Assembly (NCBI GenBank): GCA_007753675.1
Contig: CP036432.1
Coordinates: 5,182,394 to 5,246,393, forward strand
Direction: 5' to 3'
DNA: 64,000 bases
Source of the DNA: Stieleria magnilauensis
GTDB taxonomy: Bacteria; Planctomycetota; Planctomycetia; Pirellulales; Pirellulaceae
In this document: positions 27,031 through 36,473 of the stretch, in pieces
Layout: the number at the start of each line of letters is the position of its first letter
Numbering within the stretch: position 1 is the first letter of the stretch
Translations under genes and position numbers: made by a program
The notes under the pieces: generated by a model
What the model was told of the DNA's origin: nothing
The model's database searches: none
The model's input: only the letters and a program-made list of their open reading frames with translations

Positions 27031-28016
27031 AACGTGCAACGCTAATTCTCGCGATTGTGTATCTGTTGTTGTTGATCATCGGCGCCGCGATGATGCACAC
27101 GAGTCTGAATTCGCATTGGCTGGTCACACTCTTTTTGTTCTCTCCCCGCTGGGTGGTCGCACTGCCCTTGCTATTGCTCGTCCCCGCCACCCTGCTGCTG
27201 CGGTGGCGATTGACGCCGATTTACTTGATTCACACCGTCATCATTCTGATCCCGATTCTCGGGTTGCAACTGCCGCGTCGAAGCGCAGATCCAGTCGACA
27301 ACGCGCGAACACTACGCGTGCTGACTTGCAACGTCGGCGGCGGCACCCTGGATGACCGGCAACTCATTCAATTGATTCACGACAACCGAATCGATGTCTT
27401 GATGCTGCAAGAATGCCCCCAAGCGGTTTCCGAACCGTTATTCCAGAAACTGGGCTGGCAACGCCGCCAGGTGCACCACATCGTGATCGGAAGCCCTCTT
27501 CCGTTGGGTGCATCGCGCGTCCTCGGCCGGCAATCGGACGACCATTTTAGAGCCGTCGCCGGGATCGGTTGTGAACTGGACTGGCACCACGGCAGTCGCA
27601 TTCAACTGGTTTCGATACACCTGCCCACGTTTCGCCCCGCCCTGGAAAAACTACAGCACCTGGATTTCGATCAAGGACCGGAAGCGATCGAACAACTGGG
27701 CCAAATGCGTCGCGGTCTTTCCAGACAGATCGTCGATGCGATCGATGATTCGGAATTGCCCACCGTCGTAGCGGGCGATTTCAACGTTCCCATCGAAAGT
27801 GCTTACTACCGCGATCTTTGGGACCATTTCCAAAACGCGTTTTCGATCGCCGGCAGCGGATTGGGCTACACCAAATACACACGCTTTCATGGCGTCAGAA
27901 TCGATCACGTCCTGGCGGACGAAAACTGGACCGTGCAAGACGTCCACGTCGGCCCCGACTTGGGCGGTGATCATCGCCCCGTGATTGCCGAATTGGCCAG
28001 GACGACCGTGCCATGA
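27027..28016 (+). CDS. Membrane-anchored endonuclease/exonuclease/phosphatase-family protein
   Basis: The 329-residue protein starts with about three hydrophobic helices (residues 5-85) and then has an EEP (DNase I-like) domain: LTCNVGGG (first active-site Asn), VLMLQECP (metal-binding Glu), GDFNVPIES (Asp/Asn pair), RIDHVLADE and GGDHRPVI with the catalytic Asp-His. The order and spacing match the phosphohydrolase fold found in nucleases, sphingomyelinases and inositol phosphatases. Because it lies inside a glycosyltransferase operon with 4-bp overlaps on both sides, a lipid-phosphate or polyprenyl-phosphate substrate is more likely than DNA, but that is inferred. Confidence 0.83.
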   Translation: MKRATLILAIVYLLLLIIGAAMMHTSLNSHWLVTLFLFSPRWVVALPLLLLVPATLLLRWRLTPIYLIHTVIILIPILGLQLPRRSADPVDNARTLRVLTCNVGGGTLDDRQLIQLIHDNRIDVLMLQECPQAVSEPLFQKLGWQRRQVHHIVIGSPLPLGASRVLGRQSDDHFRAVAGIGCELDWHHGSRIQLVSIHLPTFRPALEKLQHLDFDQGPEAIEQLGQMRRGLSRQIVDAIDDSELPTVVAGDFNVPIESAYYRDLWDHFQNAFSIAGSGLGYTKYTRFHGVRIDHVLADENWTVQDVHVGPDLGGDHRPVIAELARTTVP

Positions 28017-29188
28017 ACCTGCTGTACATCGCCACCACCTATCCGACGCCCACCAGCCCTCGCCAGGGGATGTTCAATCGCAACCTGGTGGACGCATTGC
28101 GTGTCAACCATCAAGTGCGCGTGGTCGCGCCCATCCCCTGGGTGGAACGGCTTCGAAAACTCGATTCAACGTCGCGGCCGACCGTCGAGCCCTGCTCTGA
28201 CGTGTTCCATCCCACGTACTTCTATCCGCCAAAGTTATTGCGAACTCACTACGACGTTTTTTATTGGCGATCGATTTCCCCAATATTGAAACGGATTCAA
28301 AACACGTTCACGCCGGATCTGGTGATCGGCTATTGGCTGCATCCCGACGGAAGGGCCGCGCTGCGGGCCGCCGAGTCATTCCGTGTGCCGTGCGTCGCGG
28401 TTTCCGGCGGCAGCGATCTGCGGCTTTTGCCCCAGCACCCCGCTCGTCGCCGCGCGATTCAAAGCGTGCTGTCCGACGCTCAGCGGTTGGTCGTGGTCAG
28501 CCGCGACTTGGCCGCGCAAGCGATCCGCCTGGGCATGCCGCCCGAAAAGATCGATGTCGTGTATCGCGGCGTCGATCATCGTTGCTTTCATCCCAGTGAT
28601 CGTGGTGACGCCCGCGACGTTTGTGGATTGCCCCGTGACGCCATCGTGTTGATGTGGTCGGGGCGATTGGAATCGGTCAAGAACCCGACGCTGCTGTTGC
28701 GAGCGGCTCAGCGCTGGCAAATGAAATGGGGCGACCGGTTGCGGATCCTGATCGCCGGCGATGGTTCGATGCGAAACGAATTGATCAAACTACGCTCGCG
28801 ACTCGGGTTGGACCACTGTGTCCGATTCGAAGGCAATCTCAGCCAACAAGCACTGGCTGCGTGCTACAACGCAGCCGACGCGATGGTGTTGACCAGCCAT
28901 AGTGAAGGGATCCCCAACGTCTTGTTGGAATCGATCGCCTGCGGCGTGCCCTTCGTGGCAACCGACGTAGGTGGTGTGTCCGAAATCGCGTCTCCGGGTG
29001 TCGATCGACTGGTGGGCGACAACGATCTGGACGCACTGGTCGATGCCGTCGTCGGGCAAATCGAGTCTCCGAGCGATGCCGAACGCGACTTTGTGCCCGA
29101 CGGTCTGACCGAAATGGCGTCACGATTCGAAGCGGTGTTTCACCGAGTTGTCTCGTCGCAGAAAGCGAATACCGGCAAGGCGGCATGA
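28013..29188 (+). CDS. Family 4 glycosyltransferase
   Basis: This 391-residue GT-B enzyme starts with LLYIATTYPTPTSPRQGMFNRNLVDAL, a form typical of GT4 members of the ExoY/teichuronic acid (TuaC-like) type. The C-terminal half shows WSGRLESVKNPTLLLRA (the R/K phosphate-binding site) and VLTSHSEGIPNVLLESIACGVPFVATDVGGVSE, containing the E-x7-E pair. It has no membrane segment. It overlaps both neighbours by 4 bp, so the operon continues unbroken through this point. Confidence 0.9.
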   Translation: MNLLYIATTYPTPTSPRQGMFNRNLVDALRVNHQVRVVAPIPWVERLRKLDSTSRPTVEPCSDVFHPTYFYPPKLLRTHYDVFYWRSISPILKRIQNTFTPDLVIGYWLHPDGRAALRAAESFRVPCVAVSGGSDLRLLPQHPARRRAIQSVLSDAQRLVVVSRDLAAQAIRLGMPPEKIDVVYRGVDHRCFHPSDRGDARDVCGLPRDAIVLMWSGRLESVKNPTLLLRAAQRWQMKWGDRLRILIAGDGSMRNELIKLRSRLGLDHCVRFEGNLSQQALAACYNAADAMVLTSHSEGIPNVLLESIACGVPFVATDVGGVSEIASPGVDRLVGDNDLDALVDAVVGQIESPSDAERDFVPDGLTEMASRFEAVFHRVVSSQKANTGKAA

Positions 29189-30498
29189 TGAATCTCGTTG
29201 AGCGACGGATGCTCTTGATCAGTTACGCTTACCCGCCGACCGGCGGGGGAGGCGTCCAGCGCAGTGTCAAGTTTGCCAAGTACTTGCCCCACTATCATTG
29301 GCGACCCACCGTGCTCACCGCGGCCGATCCGTCCGTTCCGGTTCGCGACAATGATCTGTCGATGGAATTGGATCCGCAGACGACGGTGCTCCGCGCCCGA
29401 ACGCTCGAACCGTCGTACCGAACGAAACAAAAACTGATCGCGACCGGGGATCCGTCCTCGTTTTCATTCAAACGATGGATGAAGCAATGCGTTCGAAAGG
29501 CGGGCATGTCGTTGTTGCAACCCGACCCCCAAATCTTATGGAACCCCTGTGCCGCAAGACTGGCGACACAAACACTGCGTCAGATTCCCCATGACGTGGT
29601 GTACGTGACGGGACCACCGTTTTCGTCGTTCTTGCTCGGACGAACCCTCAAGCTTCGTTTCGGGTTGCCACTCGTCTTGGATTTTCGCGACGAATGGCTG
29701 TTGTCCAGCCAGCACTTTGAAAACCACCAACGATCGGGAATCGCTTACCGCCAACAACGCAGGATGCTGGGCAAGGTCTTGCGGGCAGCCGATGCGGTCG
29801 TGGCAACGACACAAGCGAGCGCCGATGAACTCGCCCGCCAGATCCAAGAAACAGGCAGCCGAGCTTCGGTGCACTGTATCTACAACGGTTTCGACGAAGA
29901 TGACTTGACGGCCCTGCGCTGCGAATCGAATCCGCCCGACCGGTTGCGAATCGTCTACACGGGAACGCTTTGGAAGCTGACCGACATTTCACCCGTCGTG
30001 GATGCGCTGGTTCGACTCGCCGCGGCGAATCCCGATTCCGCGGCGCGAATCGACTTGATCATCGCCGGGCGACGCACGCCGCATCAAGACGCCCTGGTCG
30101 CAAAACTGGATGCAACGGCAGTCAACGTCCAACGTCACAATTATCTGCCGCACGGCAAGTCGTTGGAATTGGCTGGGTCGGCCGATGTGCTGTTGTTGCT
30201 GTTGGCCGATGAACCGGGCGCCGAACGTGTGGTGCCGGCCAAACTGTTCGAATACCTGGCGCTGCGAAAGCCGATCCTAGCGATTTGCGGCGACGGTGAA
30301 ACCGCCTCGCTGATCGAACAACACGGGCACACCTATCGGTTCTCTCCCGGCCAACCCGATCGCATCGCCGCGTGTTTATCGACGTTGCTTGCGGAGCGGC
30401 CTTGCCGGGTTACGTGTGGCGCGGACGACCTTGGCCCATTCTCACGCCGTCGGCAGACGAGCCAGCTGGCCGAGGTCATGGACGCGGTCAGCCGGTGA
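29185..30498 (+). CDS. GT-B glycosyltransferase (GT4-like)
   Basis: The 437-residue protein begins with LLISYAYPPTGGGGVQRSVKFAKYL, the glycine-rich N-terminal block of GT4-like enzymes acting on polyprenyl-linked acceptors. The C-terminal half has RIVYTGTLWKLTDISPVVDAL and then ADEPGAERVVPAKLFEYLALRKPILAI, a variant donor site in which the usual E-x7-E is replaced by P-A-K-L-F-E-Y-L. This subtype is common in exopolysaccharide loci. The start (ATGATG) overlaps the preceding stop. It is the last gene of the tightly overlapped run; a 103-bp gap follows. Confidence 0.85.
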   Translation: MMNLVERRMLLISYAYPPTGGGGVQRSVKFAKYLPHYHWRPTVLTAADPSVPVRDNDLSMELDPQTTVLRARTLEPSYRTKQKLIATGDPSSFSFKRWMKQCVRKAGMSLLQPDPQILWNPCAARLATQTLRQIPHDVVYVTGPPFSSFLLGRTLKLRFGLPLVLDFRDEWLLSSQHFENHQRSGIAYRQQRRMLGKVLRAADAVVATTQASADELARQIQETGSRASVHCIYNGFDEDDLTALRCESNPPDRLRIVYTGTLWKLTDISPVVDALVRLAAANPDSAARIDLIIAGRRTPHQDALVAKLDATAVNVQRHNYLPHGKSLELAGSADVLLLLLADEPGAERVVPAKLFEYLALRKPILAICGDGETASLIEQHGHTYRFSPGQPDRIAACLSTLLAERPCRVTCGADDLGPFSRRRQTSQLAEVMDAVSR

Positions 30499-30601
30499 GC
30501 GGTCGATGTCCTTTTTCCCTCATGGGATCCCAGCAGATTGAGCGTCGAAGTCAGCCCCCGAATGACGAACTTAAAGGGGGTTCGATCGTTGCCGTCACGT
30601 C

Positions 30602-31846
30602 GTGGCCCCTCTCTGGATCCTTGCAGTGCACGCTGTCCTTGTTTTCACCTTCCTCGGTTCCTTGCTGGGGTTGTTTTATGCGTACGTCGGTTATCCCATC
30701 CTGATCGCGATGCTGGCCCGAGTGCTGGGCCGCGACGATCCGCCGACGGTTTCCGACCGGACGGACGACCTGCCCGAGATCACGGTCTTGATCGCCGCCC
30801 ACAACGCCGCCAATCACCTGACCGAACGCATCGAAAACATCTTCGCCTGCGACTATCCGCCGGAGCGATTGCACGTTCTGATCGCCTCCGACGGCAGCAC
30901 CGATGCGACGCCGCGTCTGGTGTCGGGATTCAACGACGGCCGCGTTAAAGCCCTCTCCTTTCAAACCCGCCGCGGCAAGGCTGCGACGTTGGTCAGCGCC
31001 GTCGAGTCCGTTACCAGTCCCGTGATCGTCTTCACCGATGCGACGACGCGTTTTGACCGCGATTCCTTGCTGCGATTGTCGCGACATTTCAGCGATTCGG
31101 CGGTCGGCGTGGTCGCCGGTCGAGTCACGATGGTCGATGGCCAAGGCGCAGCGAGCGAATCACTGTACTGGAAACTGGAAAACAAAATCCGCGGCTTTGA
31201 AGCACGATTGGGAATCACACTGGGAGCCAGCGGGGCCATCTATGCGATCCGGCGATCGATGTTCGTCGCCCCGTCTCGACCCACCATCAACGATGATCTG
31301 GTTCTGCCGATGCTGGTGCGGATGACGCATCAATGCCGTTTGGTATTTGATCCGACCGCGCGGGCGTATTCACCCAGTACCGGAGGGATCCGCTGCGAGT
31401 TCTTACGTCGTCAACGAATCGGTCTCGGCGCGATGCAGTGTTTGCCGACGCTGCGTGGACTGCTGCAGTGGAAAAATCTGGACCAAGCGGCCGCGTTTGC
31501 CTCGCACAAGCTGATCCGTTGGTGCGGCCCGTTCCTGTTGATCGCTGCCTTGGTCAGTAACCTGATCTTGGCAACCGATCTCCGCTTTCAAGGCCTGCTG
31601 CTGTTGCAAGCGTTCGCCTATGGAGCAGCCGCATACGGCCTGGTGACGTCGCGTCGCTCACTCGCCTCGCGTTTGGCGCGAGCCGGTACGTCGTTCGTCG
31701 TCATGAACGCCGCCATCGGCGTCGGGATCTGCCGATATCTGATCGGACATGATACAGTGATTTGGAATCCAACCGAACGATCGAGTTGGAGCCATATCCC
31801 AGCGACATCAGAAATGGTCCATGCAAGCGAAAAGCGTGCGGCGTAG
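30602..31846 (+). CDS. Membrane-bound family 2 glycosyltransferase
   Basis: The 414-residue protein starts at a GTG with an N-terminal membrane helix (AVLVFTFLGSLLGLFYAYVGYPILIAML). The GT-A domain follows with ITVLIAAHNAANHL, VLIASDGSTDATP (Asp for the nucleotide), VFTDATTRF (D-x-D equivalent), INDDLVLPML (acceptor-side ED-like) and RRQRIGLGAMQC (Q-x-x-R-W-like region). Three to four helices close the protein (about 290-385). This layout resembles processive-type GT2 enzymes such as IcaA/HasA-like transferases, though a single-residue transferase is also possible. It stands alone between gaps of about 100-130 bp. Confidence 0.85.
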   Translation: MAPLWILAVHAVLVFTFLGSLLGLFYAYVGYPILIAMLARVLGRDDPPTVSDRTDDLPEITVLIAAHNAANHLTERIENIFACDYPPERLHVLIASDGSTDATPRLVSGFNDGRVKALSFQTRRGKAATLVSAVESVTSPVIVFTDATTRFDRDSLLRLSRHFSDSAVGVVAGRVTMVDGQGAASESLYWKLENKIRGFEARLGITLGASGAIYAIRRSMFVAPSRPTINDDLVLPMLVRMTHQCRLVFDPTARAYSPSTGGIRCEFLRRQRIGLGAMQCLPTLRGLLQWKNLDQAAAFASHKLIRWCGPFLLIAALVSNLILATDLRFQGLLLLQAFAYGAAAYGLVTSRRSLASRLARAGTSFVVMNAAIGVGICRYLIGHDTVIWNPTERSSWSHIPATSEMVHASEKRAA

Positions 31847-31972
31847 GAACGAACGGAAAGTGTCGGACGGTTTGCCAGCGCGGCGTCGGGTTCCGGCGTG
31901 CGATTCCGCGACCGCAAGCTGGAAGCATCTGCCACCAATCGCGTTAGGAACGTCGATTGACAGGATTCCCCA

Positions 31973-33115
31973 GTGCTCAAACCTGTGTTCAAACCGGTGC
32001 TGCAACCAGTGCTGAAGATCCGGGGAATGGGACCGATGACGTTCGCCCGCGCCTATCGGGCGGGACAGCGGTCGCTGCCAAACCCGACGCACGTATTCGT
32101 CTGTGTCACCGACCATTTCGAGCCCGAGCGTGACCGCGCCCCGTTGGAACTGCAGCGGCGACGCGTGGATCGTTGGCTGAGCGACTACCCACGGACGGTC
32201 GACGGCTGTTGCGACTCACGCGGCCGACCGCCGCAGCACACCTTTTTTTATCCCATCGAATGCTACCTGCCCGAGCATCTGGAAAAGCTCGCGACGCTGA
32301 CACGGTCGGGCTACGGAGACGTCGAGGTGCACTTGCATCACGACAAGGACAACGCCCAGTCCTTGCGTGAGCTGCTGCTACGGTCGACCGAAACTCTGCA
32401 TACACGACACGGGCTGCTGCACCGAGATGCGTCCGGTCAAATCCGCTATGGGTTCATTCACGGCAACTGGGCGCTCGACAATTCACACCCTGACGGATGC
32501 CACTGCGGTGTCAATGACGAACTCACAGTGTTGCGCCAAACGGGCTGCTACGCGGACTTCACCATGCCCGCCGCCCCTCACCCGGCACAAACACGAACGA
32601 TCAACAGCATCTACTACGCCATCGACGACCCCCAGCGACCAAAGTCACACGACACCGGGATCCCGGCGAGCGTCGGTGCGGCGCGACCGCGGGACGGATT
32701 GCTGATGATCCAGGGTCCGGTCGTGGTCACCCATCGGCGGCCTTGGCAGAAACCGCGGATCGAAAATGGCAACGTCGCCGGTTCACAACCGCTTGCCGAA
32801 CAGCGGATCGACGACTGGCTCAAAGCACGCGTCACCGTGTCCGGTCACCCCCAATGGCAGTTCGTCAAGCTACACACCCACGGCGCGCTGGAAGCGAACA
32901 CCGACGTGTGGTTGAGCCCACACGCGACAAAGTTTCACGCCAGACTACGCGAAACGGCCAATCGTTACGGATTCAAGTACTACTACGTGACCGCAAGAGA
33001 GATGGCGGCGCTGGTCGCACAGGCCGAACAGGGGCTGACCGAACCGGTCTTCGACGAGGACCATACTGCCATCCCTTTCCTGATTCCCACCGATTTCACA
33101 GGGCACGGTGGCTGA
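31973..33115 (+). CDS. Polysaccharide deacetylase-like protein
   Basis: The 380-residue product (362 from the alternative ATG at 32027) has a run reminiscent of the NodB/YdjC-like metal-dependent deacetylase fold: VFVCVTDHFEPE with an Asp-His pair near the start, TFFYPIECY, then DVEVHLHHDKDN with the metal-site His residues, YGFIHGNWALDNS, and a late QWQFVKLHTHGA. It has no signal peptide. I do not recognise a named family with certainty. Proteins of this type occur in exopolysaccharide loci, and removal of an acyl group from a lipid-linked sugar would fit. It is convergent with the sugar transferase gene, 128 bp away. Confidence 0.68.
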   Translation: MLKPVFKPVLQPVLKIRGMGPMTFARAYRAGQRSLPNPTHVFVCVTDHFEPERDRAPLELQRRRVDRWLSDYPRTVDGCCDSRGRPPQHTFFYPIECYLPEHLEKLATLTRSGYGDVEVHLHHDKDNAQSLRELLLRSTETLHTRHGLLHRDASGQIRYGFIHGNWALDNSHPDGCHCGVNDELTVLRQTGCYADFTMPAAPHPAQTRTINSIYYAIDDPQRPKSHDTGIPASVGAARPRDGLLMIQGPVVVTHRRPWQKPRIENGNVAGSQPLAEQRIDDWLKARVTVSGHPQWQFVKLHTHGALEANTDVWLSPHATKFHARLRETANRYGFKYYYVTAREMAALVAQAEQGLTEPVFDEDHTAIPFLIPTDFTGHGG

Positions 33116-33122
33116 GGGGAGA

Positions 33123-33210
33123 GGTAGGAAGATTTTGGAGGTAGGAAAATTGGCGAAGTCGAATTGGATGATGCATTGCACCCTCTTCTTACCTCCGAAC
33201 TTTCCTTACC
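33123..33210. terminator. Imperfect palindrome between convergent genes
   Basis: The 128-bp gap between the deacetylase-like gene and the sugar transferase gene contains a G/A-rich arm at 33123-33147 and its imperfect complement at 33185-33210 (about 25 bp with scattered mismatches). The arm includes a direct repeat of GAGGTAGGAA (two copies). It may serve both convergent transcripts as a terminator; it may also be a dispersed repeat. No long T-tract is visible. Confidence 0.45.
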
Positions 33211-33243
33211 CGTTTTCCGCGACGGCAAAAAAACAAAGAGCCC

Positions 33244-34116
33244 TTACGCCACGTGTTGCGTCAGCTCGATCGCCGATTCCTGCGGTGGTGCCGAATCGAG
33301 TTTCTCGCTCTTCAACGGCACCGGTCCGATCATCGGTGCGTTAGCAGTGGGAATGCGAAGCCGCGATTTCGCTCTCAGTTTGAACGAGAGCTGTCCTGCG
33401 ATGTACGGAAGCGTCGCCAACAGCAGTTTCAGATCTTGGAACAGGCTGGCGGTGCGAATGTACTGCAAATCACACGCGACTTTCTGGGGAATCCCCACGA
33501 TCGATTCGTCGTATCCCAATTTCAATTGCGCCAGACCGGTGATGCCGGGCCGGACCCGAGTTCGTCGCAAGTAACCCGGCACTTCTTCGGCCAAGGTCGT
33601 CACAAATTCGGGGCGTTCGGGACGGGGGCCGACCAGACTCATGTCGCCCGCCAGCACGTTGATGAATTGTGGCAATTCATCCAGATGGCAACATCTCAGC
33701 CATCGGCCCGATCGAGTCACGCGTGAATCGTTTGGACTACTCCAGACCGGACCGGTGTTCTTTTCGGCACCGGTCCGCATCGTGCGAAACTTCCAGATTC
33801 GGAAGTTCTTGCCGTTCTTTCCCACACGCACTTGGCGATAGAACAGGGGACGCCCATCGCACACCAAGATGACGCATGCCACGATCGCCATGATGGGGAT
33901 CGCGACCACCATCAACAACGCCGTGATCGCCCATTCAACGAACGGCTTGGCACGAAAGTACTTTGTCGGTATCACCGTCGACTTGTCAGCCGGCTCATCG
34001 GTCACCGTAGACGGTGCTGCGGAGACAGTTTGATGCGGCGGATGGAAGAACAAGTCTGAATCCGCCGCAAGAGCCACGAGTGAGGGTACCGGGGAGGGCA
34101 AAGTGGGTTCTGTCAT
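33244..34116 (-). CDS. Initiating sugar-phosphate transferase (bacterial sugar transferase family)
   Basis: The 290-residue protein contains the conserved core of polyprenyl-phosphate glycosyl-1-phosphate transferases: a single re-entrant-type hydrophobic segment (about 73-96, ITALLMVVAIPIMAIVACVI), then RQVRVGKNGKNFRIWKFRTM, RWLRCCHLDELPQFINVLAGDMSLVGPRPERPEF and a later RPGITGLAQL. It lacks the four extra N-terminal helices of WcaJ/WbaP, so it resembles the short monotopic type. It should load the first sugar phosphate onto undecaprenyl phosphate. The start overlaps the upstream Wzc-like gene by 4 bp (ATGA). Confidence 0.9.
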   Translation of the reverse strand: MTEPTLPSPVPSLVALAADSDLFFHPPHQTVSAAPSTVTDEPADKSTVIPTKYFRAKPFVEWAITALLMVVAIPIMAIVACVILVCDGRPLFYRQVRVGKNGKNFRIWKFRTMRTGAEKNTGPVWSSPNDSRVTRSGRWLRCCHLDELPQFINVLAGDMSLVGPRPERPEFVTTLAEEVPGYLRRTRVRPGITGLAQLKLGYDESIVGIPQKVACDLQYIRTASLFQDLKLLLATLPYIAGQLSFKLRAKSRLRIPTANAPMIGPVPLKSEKLDSAPPQESAIELTQHVA

Positions 34117-36473
34117 GAATGGTTAACGTCCTCGGTTTTCGCTGTCATGGTGTCAGACTCCTTTGGTCCACCCTGGGGTTGTCCGTCCGCCTGGACCCGA
34201 CGCAGTTCATCCTGCAATGCGTCGATTTCCAGACGGAGTGCCGTTTCGCTTTCGGTATCGTCTGCAGCGGGCGAAGCTGCCCGATCGTTCTTGGATCGAT
34301 CGGGTTGCAAACGCAGCCCGCTTTTGCCCGTGCCTGAATGAAAAATGGATCCGCTGAGTGGGATTCCCGCTTGGCGGGCCGACTCTTCGCACAGCACCAG
34401 TTGATTCCAGCGGCTGTCATCGACGAACACGGCAAACACACTCGAATCGACTTCTTCGGCGAGCAGCGTCCCTTCGGTCGCCCCCATCCATGACGGGCCG
34501 TTGACGATGATCGCGTCGTAGCGTGACCGCAGGGCGTCGATCACCTGCCGCAAGGTCTTCGGATCAATCCATGCGTGATCGGCGTTCGGGGTCCCGATCG
34601 GCATGAAATCCACCTCGTCGACATTGGTCGCCACCAACAGCGCTGCGATCGTCTCCACCGCGGGGGCCTGGTTGCCAATGGGGAGTTGCCGAATGCCGTC
34701 GGATCGCGATGCCCCGAGTGCGCGGCTCAGCTGGCCCCGGTCGGTATCGCAGTCGATCAATAACACTCGACGATGAAAACCTCCCAGGACGACTGCCAGT
34801 TCTTGTGAGATCAGGTGCCGCGACTCGTTCGCGACGCAACTGGTGACCATCAGGGTGACGCAGTCCGCGGAATCCTGGTTCCGCAAAAAGATCCTTGCCG
34901 CCGCCTCTCGCACACCGCCGCTGGTTTGTTTTTGCCGCAACCCGAAGCCGAATTTGGACTGCGTGGCCGCATAGGAATTTGTGCCAAAAACGGGCAAGCG
35001 TGATCGGGAAACCAGATCGCGAGGGGATCGCACACGGCAATCCCGCCATTCCAGGTACCCGACAACAAACATGATCAGCATCCATCCGCCCGCCCCACTG
35101 GCGGCGGCCGCCCTCAACTGACGGGAATGATTCGCTTGTGTGGGCAGCGTGGCCAGGGACTGCAGGGCGACGCGCGACTGCGATCGACCTTCGATTCTGA
35201 ATTCCTGCAGCGTCTTCCACAGTCCGTCGGCCAAGCGACTTTGTCGCTCAACCGCGTGACGGGACATGTCCAGCGGCACGGCAGTTTTCGGAGCCGCACG
35301 GACCACGACAGAATTCAACTCGGTCAAACGTTCCCGCAGAAACTCCTTCTCGCTGCGATTCAACTCGATTTGCTGTTTGAGTTTGGCAAACAACTGTTGG
35401 TGTTCCGATTGGGTCTGAATCTGCAACGTTTCACTGATCTCGGCGCGGGTTCGTTGAATCAATTGCTCCAGTTCTTCGGCAAACCGGTCGCGTTGGTCCG
35501 TCAGACGTCGCATCTGTGGCGAGTCTGCACTGACGGCAATCTTCTCCATTTGCTGGCACTGCAGTTCCAATCCCATCAGCTGCTTGCGTGCGGTGCTGAC
35601 CTCGTGGTTCTGCCGCAGTAGTTTCTCGACAACTTCTTCGCTGACCGCGGGTTGTCCCTCGTGACTTGCCTGCAGCTCGTCCAGCTGGCTTTGCAGTTGA
35701 TTGCCCCTGAGCTGGGCCGCTTGCAACTGTTGGGCGTAGTCACGATAAGACTGGAACTGCATCTCGTCACGAATCGTCAACGATTCCGAGCTGTCTGAAC
35801 CCACCGACCGCGCGACGCTGTTGAGATCCTCCCAGAGCTTGTCCAGCTGCAGGTCAGCCGCCACCACCGCTTGTTCGAGCTGTGTTTCACGCAGCTTTCG
35901 GTCCGACATCATCCGGTGTGTGATTTCGTCCAGATACGCCCGGGTGATGGCGTTGCAAAACGCTTGGGCGACCAGCGGCGTTTCGTGATGCACCGTGATA
36001 CTGATCACTTCGGATCCCGATTGGGTCTCGACCCGCAACAGCCCGTCCAGCCATTCGACTCGATTTCCAGCGGGAACCACGTGGGTCAACTGTTGGACCT
36101 CGTCGTCATCAAACGCGGCCGAAAGGACTTGATGGGATCGCACCAAAGCGGCCTGGGAGCGAAAGAACGCGAGGTCTTCTGACCGCGACGTCTGTGGGGT
36201 GAACACCACGTTTTGCTTTTCGCGAACACGCACTAAGGCCTCGGCGTGATAGCTCGGCCGGATCCATGACCAGGCGACCATCGCCAGCGTGCCCGCCAGC
36301 ACGCTGCCGACGACGAACGTCAGCGTCAGGTGATGACGGCAGGCCAACATCAGGTCGCTGAATTCGGGAATGCCGCGATAGATCGAGGCCCCGATCGCGT
36401 GGTGCATCAGAGGTGCTGGACCGTCAGACGCCGCCGCGCGGCGTCCCTCATCGGTTGGGGATTCGATTTGCAT
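34113..36473 (-). CDS. Wzc-like polysaccharide co-polymerase with degenerate tyrosine-kinase domain
   Basis: The 786-residue protein has a Wzz-type layout: TM1 at about 50-70, a periplasmic part with a long coiled coil (about 180-410, rich in Gln/Glu/Leu), TM2 near 458-476 (GGWMLIMFVVGYLE), and a C-terminal cytoplasmic P-loop-fold domain from about 525. In that domain the Walker A' (VLLIDCDTDRGQLSRAL) and Walker B (YDAIIVNGPSWMG) strands are recognisable, but the expected Walker A glycine-lysine loop is replaced by TSCVANESRHLIS, without GK[ST]. No C-terminal tyrosine cluster is seen. It probably controls chain length with the polymerase but is unlikely to be an active BY-kinase. It precedes the initiating transferase on the same strand. 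Confidence 0.85.
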   Translation of the reverse strand: MQIESPTDEGRRAAASDGPAPLMHHAIGASIYRGIPEFSDLMLACRHHLTLTFVVGSVLAGTLAMVAWSWIRPSYHAEALVRVREKQNVVFTPQTSRSEDLAFFRSQAALVRSHQVLSAAFDDDEVQQLTHVVPAGNRVEWLDGLLRVETQSGSEVISITVHHETPLVAQAFCNAITRAYLDEITHRMMSDRKLRETQLEQAVVAADLQLDKLWEDLNSVARSVGSDSSESLTIRDEMQFQSYRDYAQQLQAAQLRGNQLQSQLDELQASHEGQPAVSEEVVEKLLRQNHEVSTARKQLMGLELQCQQMEKIAVSADSPQMRRLTDQRDRFAEELEQLIQRTRAEISETLQIQTQSEHQQLFAKLKQQIELNRSEKEFLRERLTELNSVVVRAAPKTAVPLDMSRHAVERQSRLADGLWKTLQEFRIEGRSQSRVALQSLATLPTQANHSRQLRAAAASGAGGWMLIMFVVGYLEWRDCRVRSPRDLVSRSRLPVFGTNSYAATQSKFGFGLRQKQTSGGVREAAARIFLRNQDSADCVTLMVTSCVANESRHLISQELAVVLGGFHRRVLLIDCDTDRGQLSRALGASRSDGIRQLPIGNQAPAVETIAALLVATNVDEVDFMPIGTPNADHAWIDPKTLRQVIDALRSRYDAIIVNGPSWMGATEGTLLAEEVDSSVFAVFVDDSRWNQLVLCEESARQAGIPLSGSIFHSGTGKSGLRLQPDRSKNDRAASPAADDTESETALRLEIDALQDELRRVQADGQPQGGPKESDTMTAKTEDVNHS

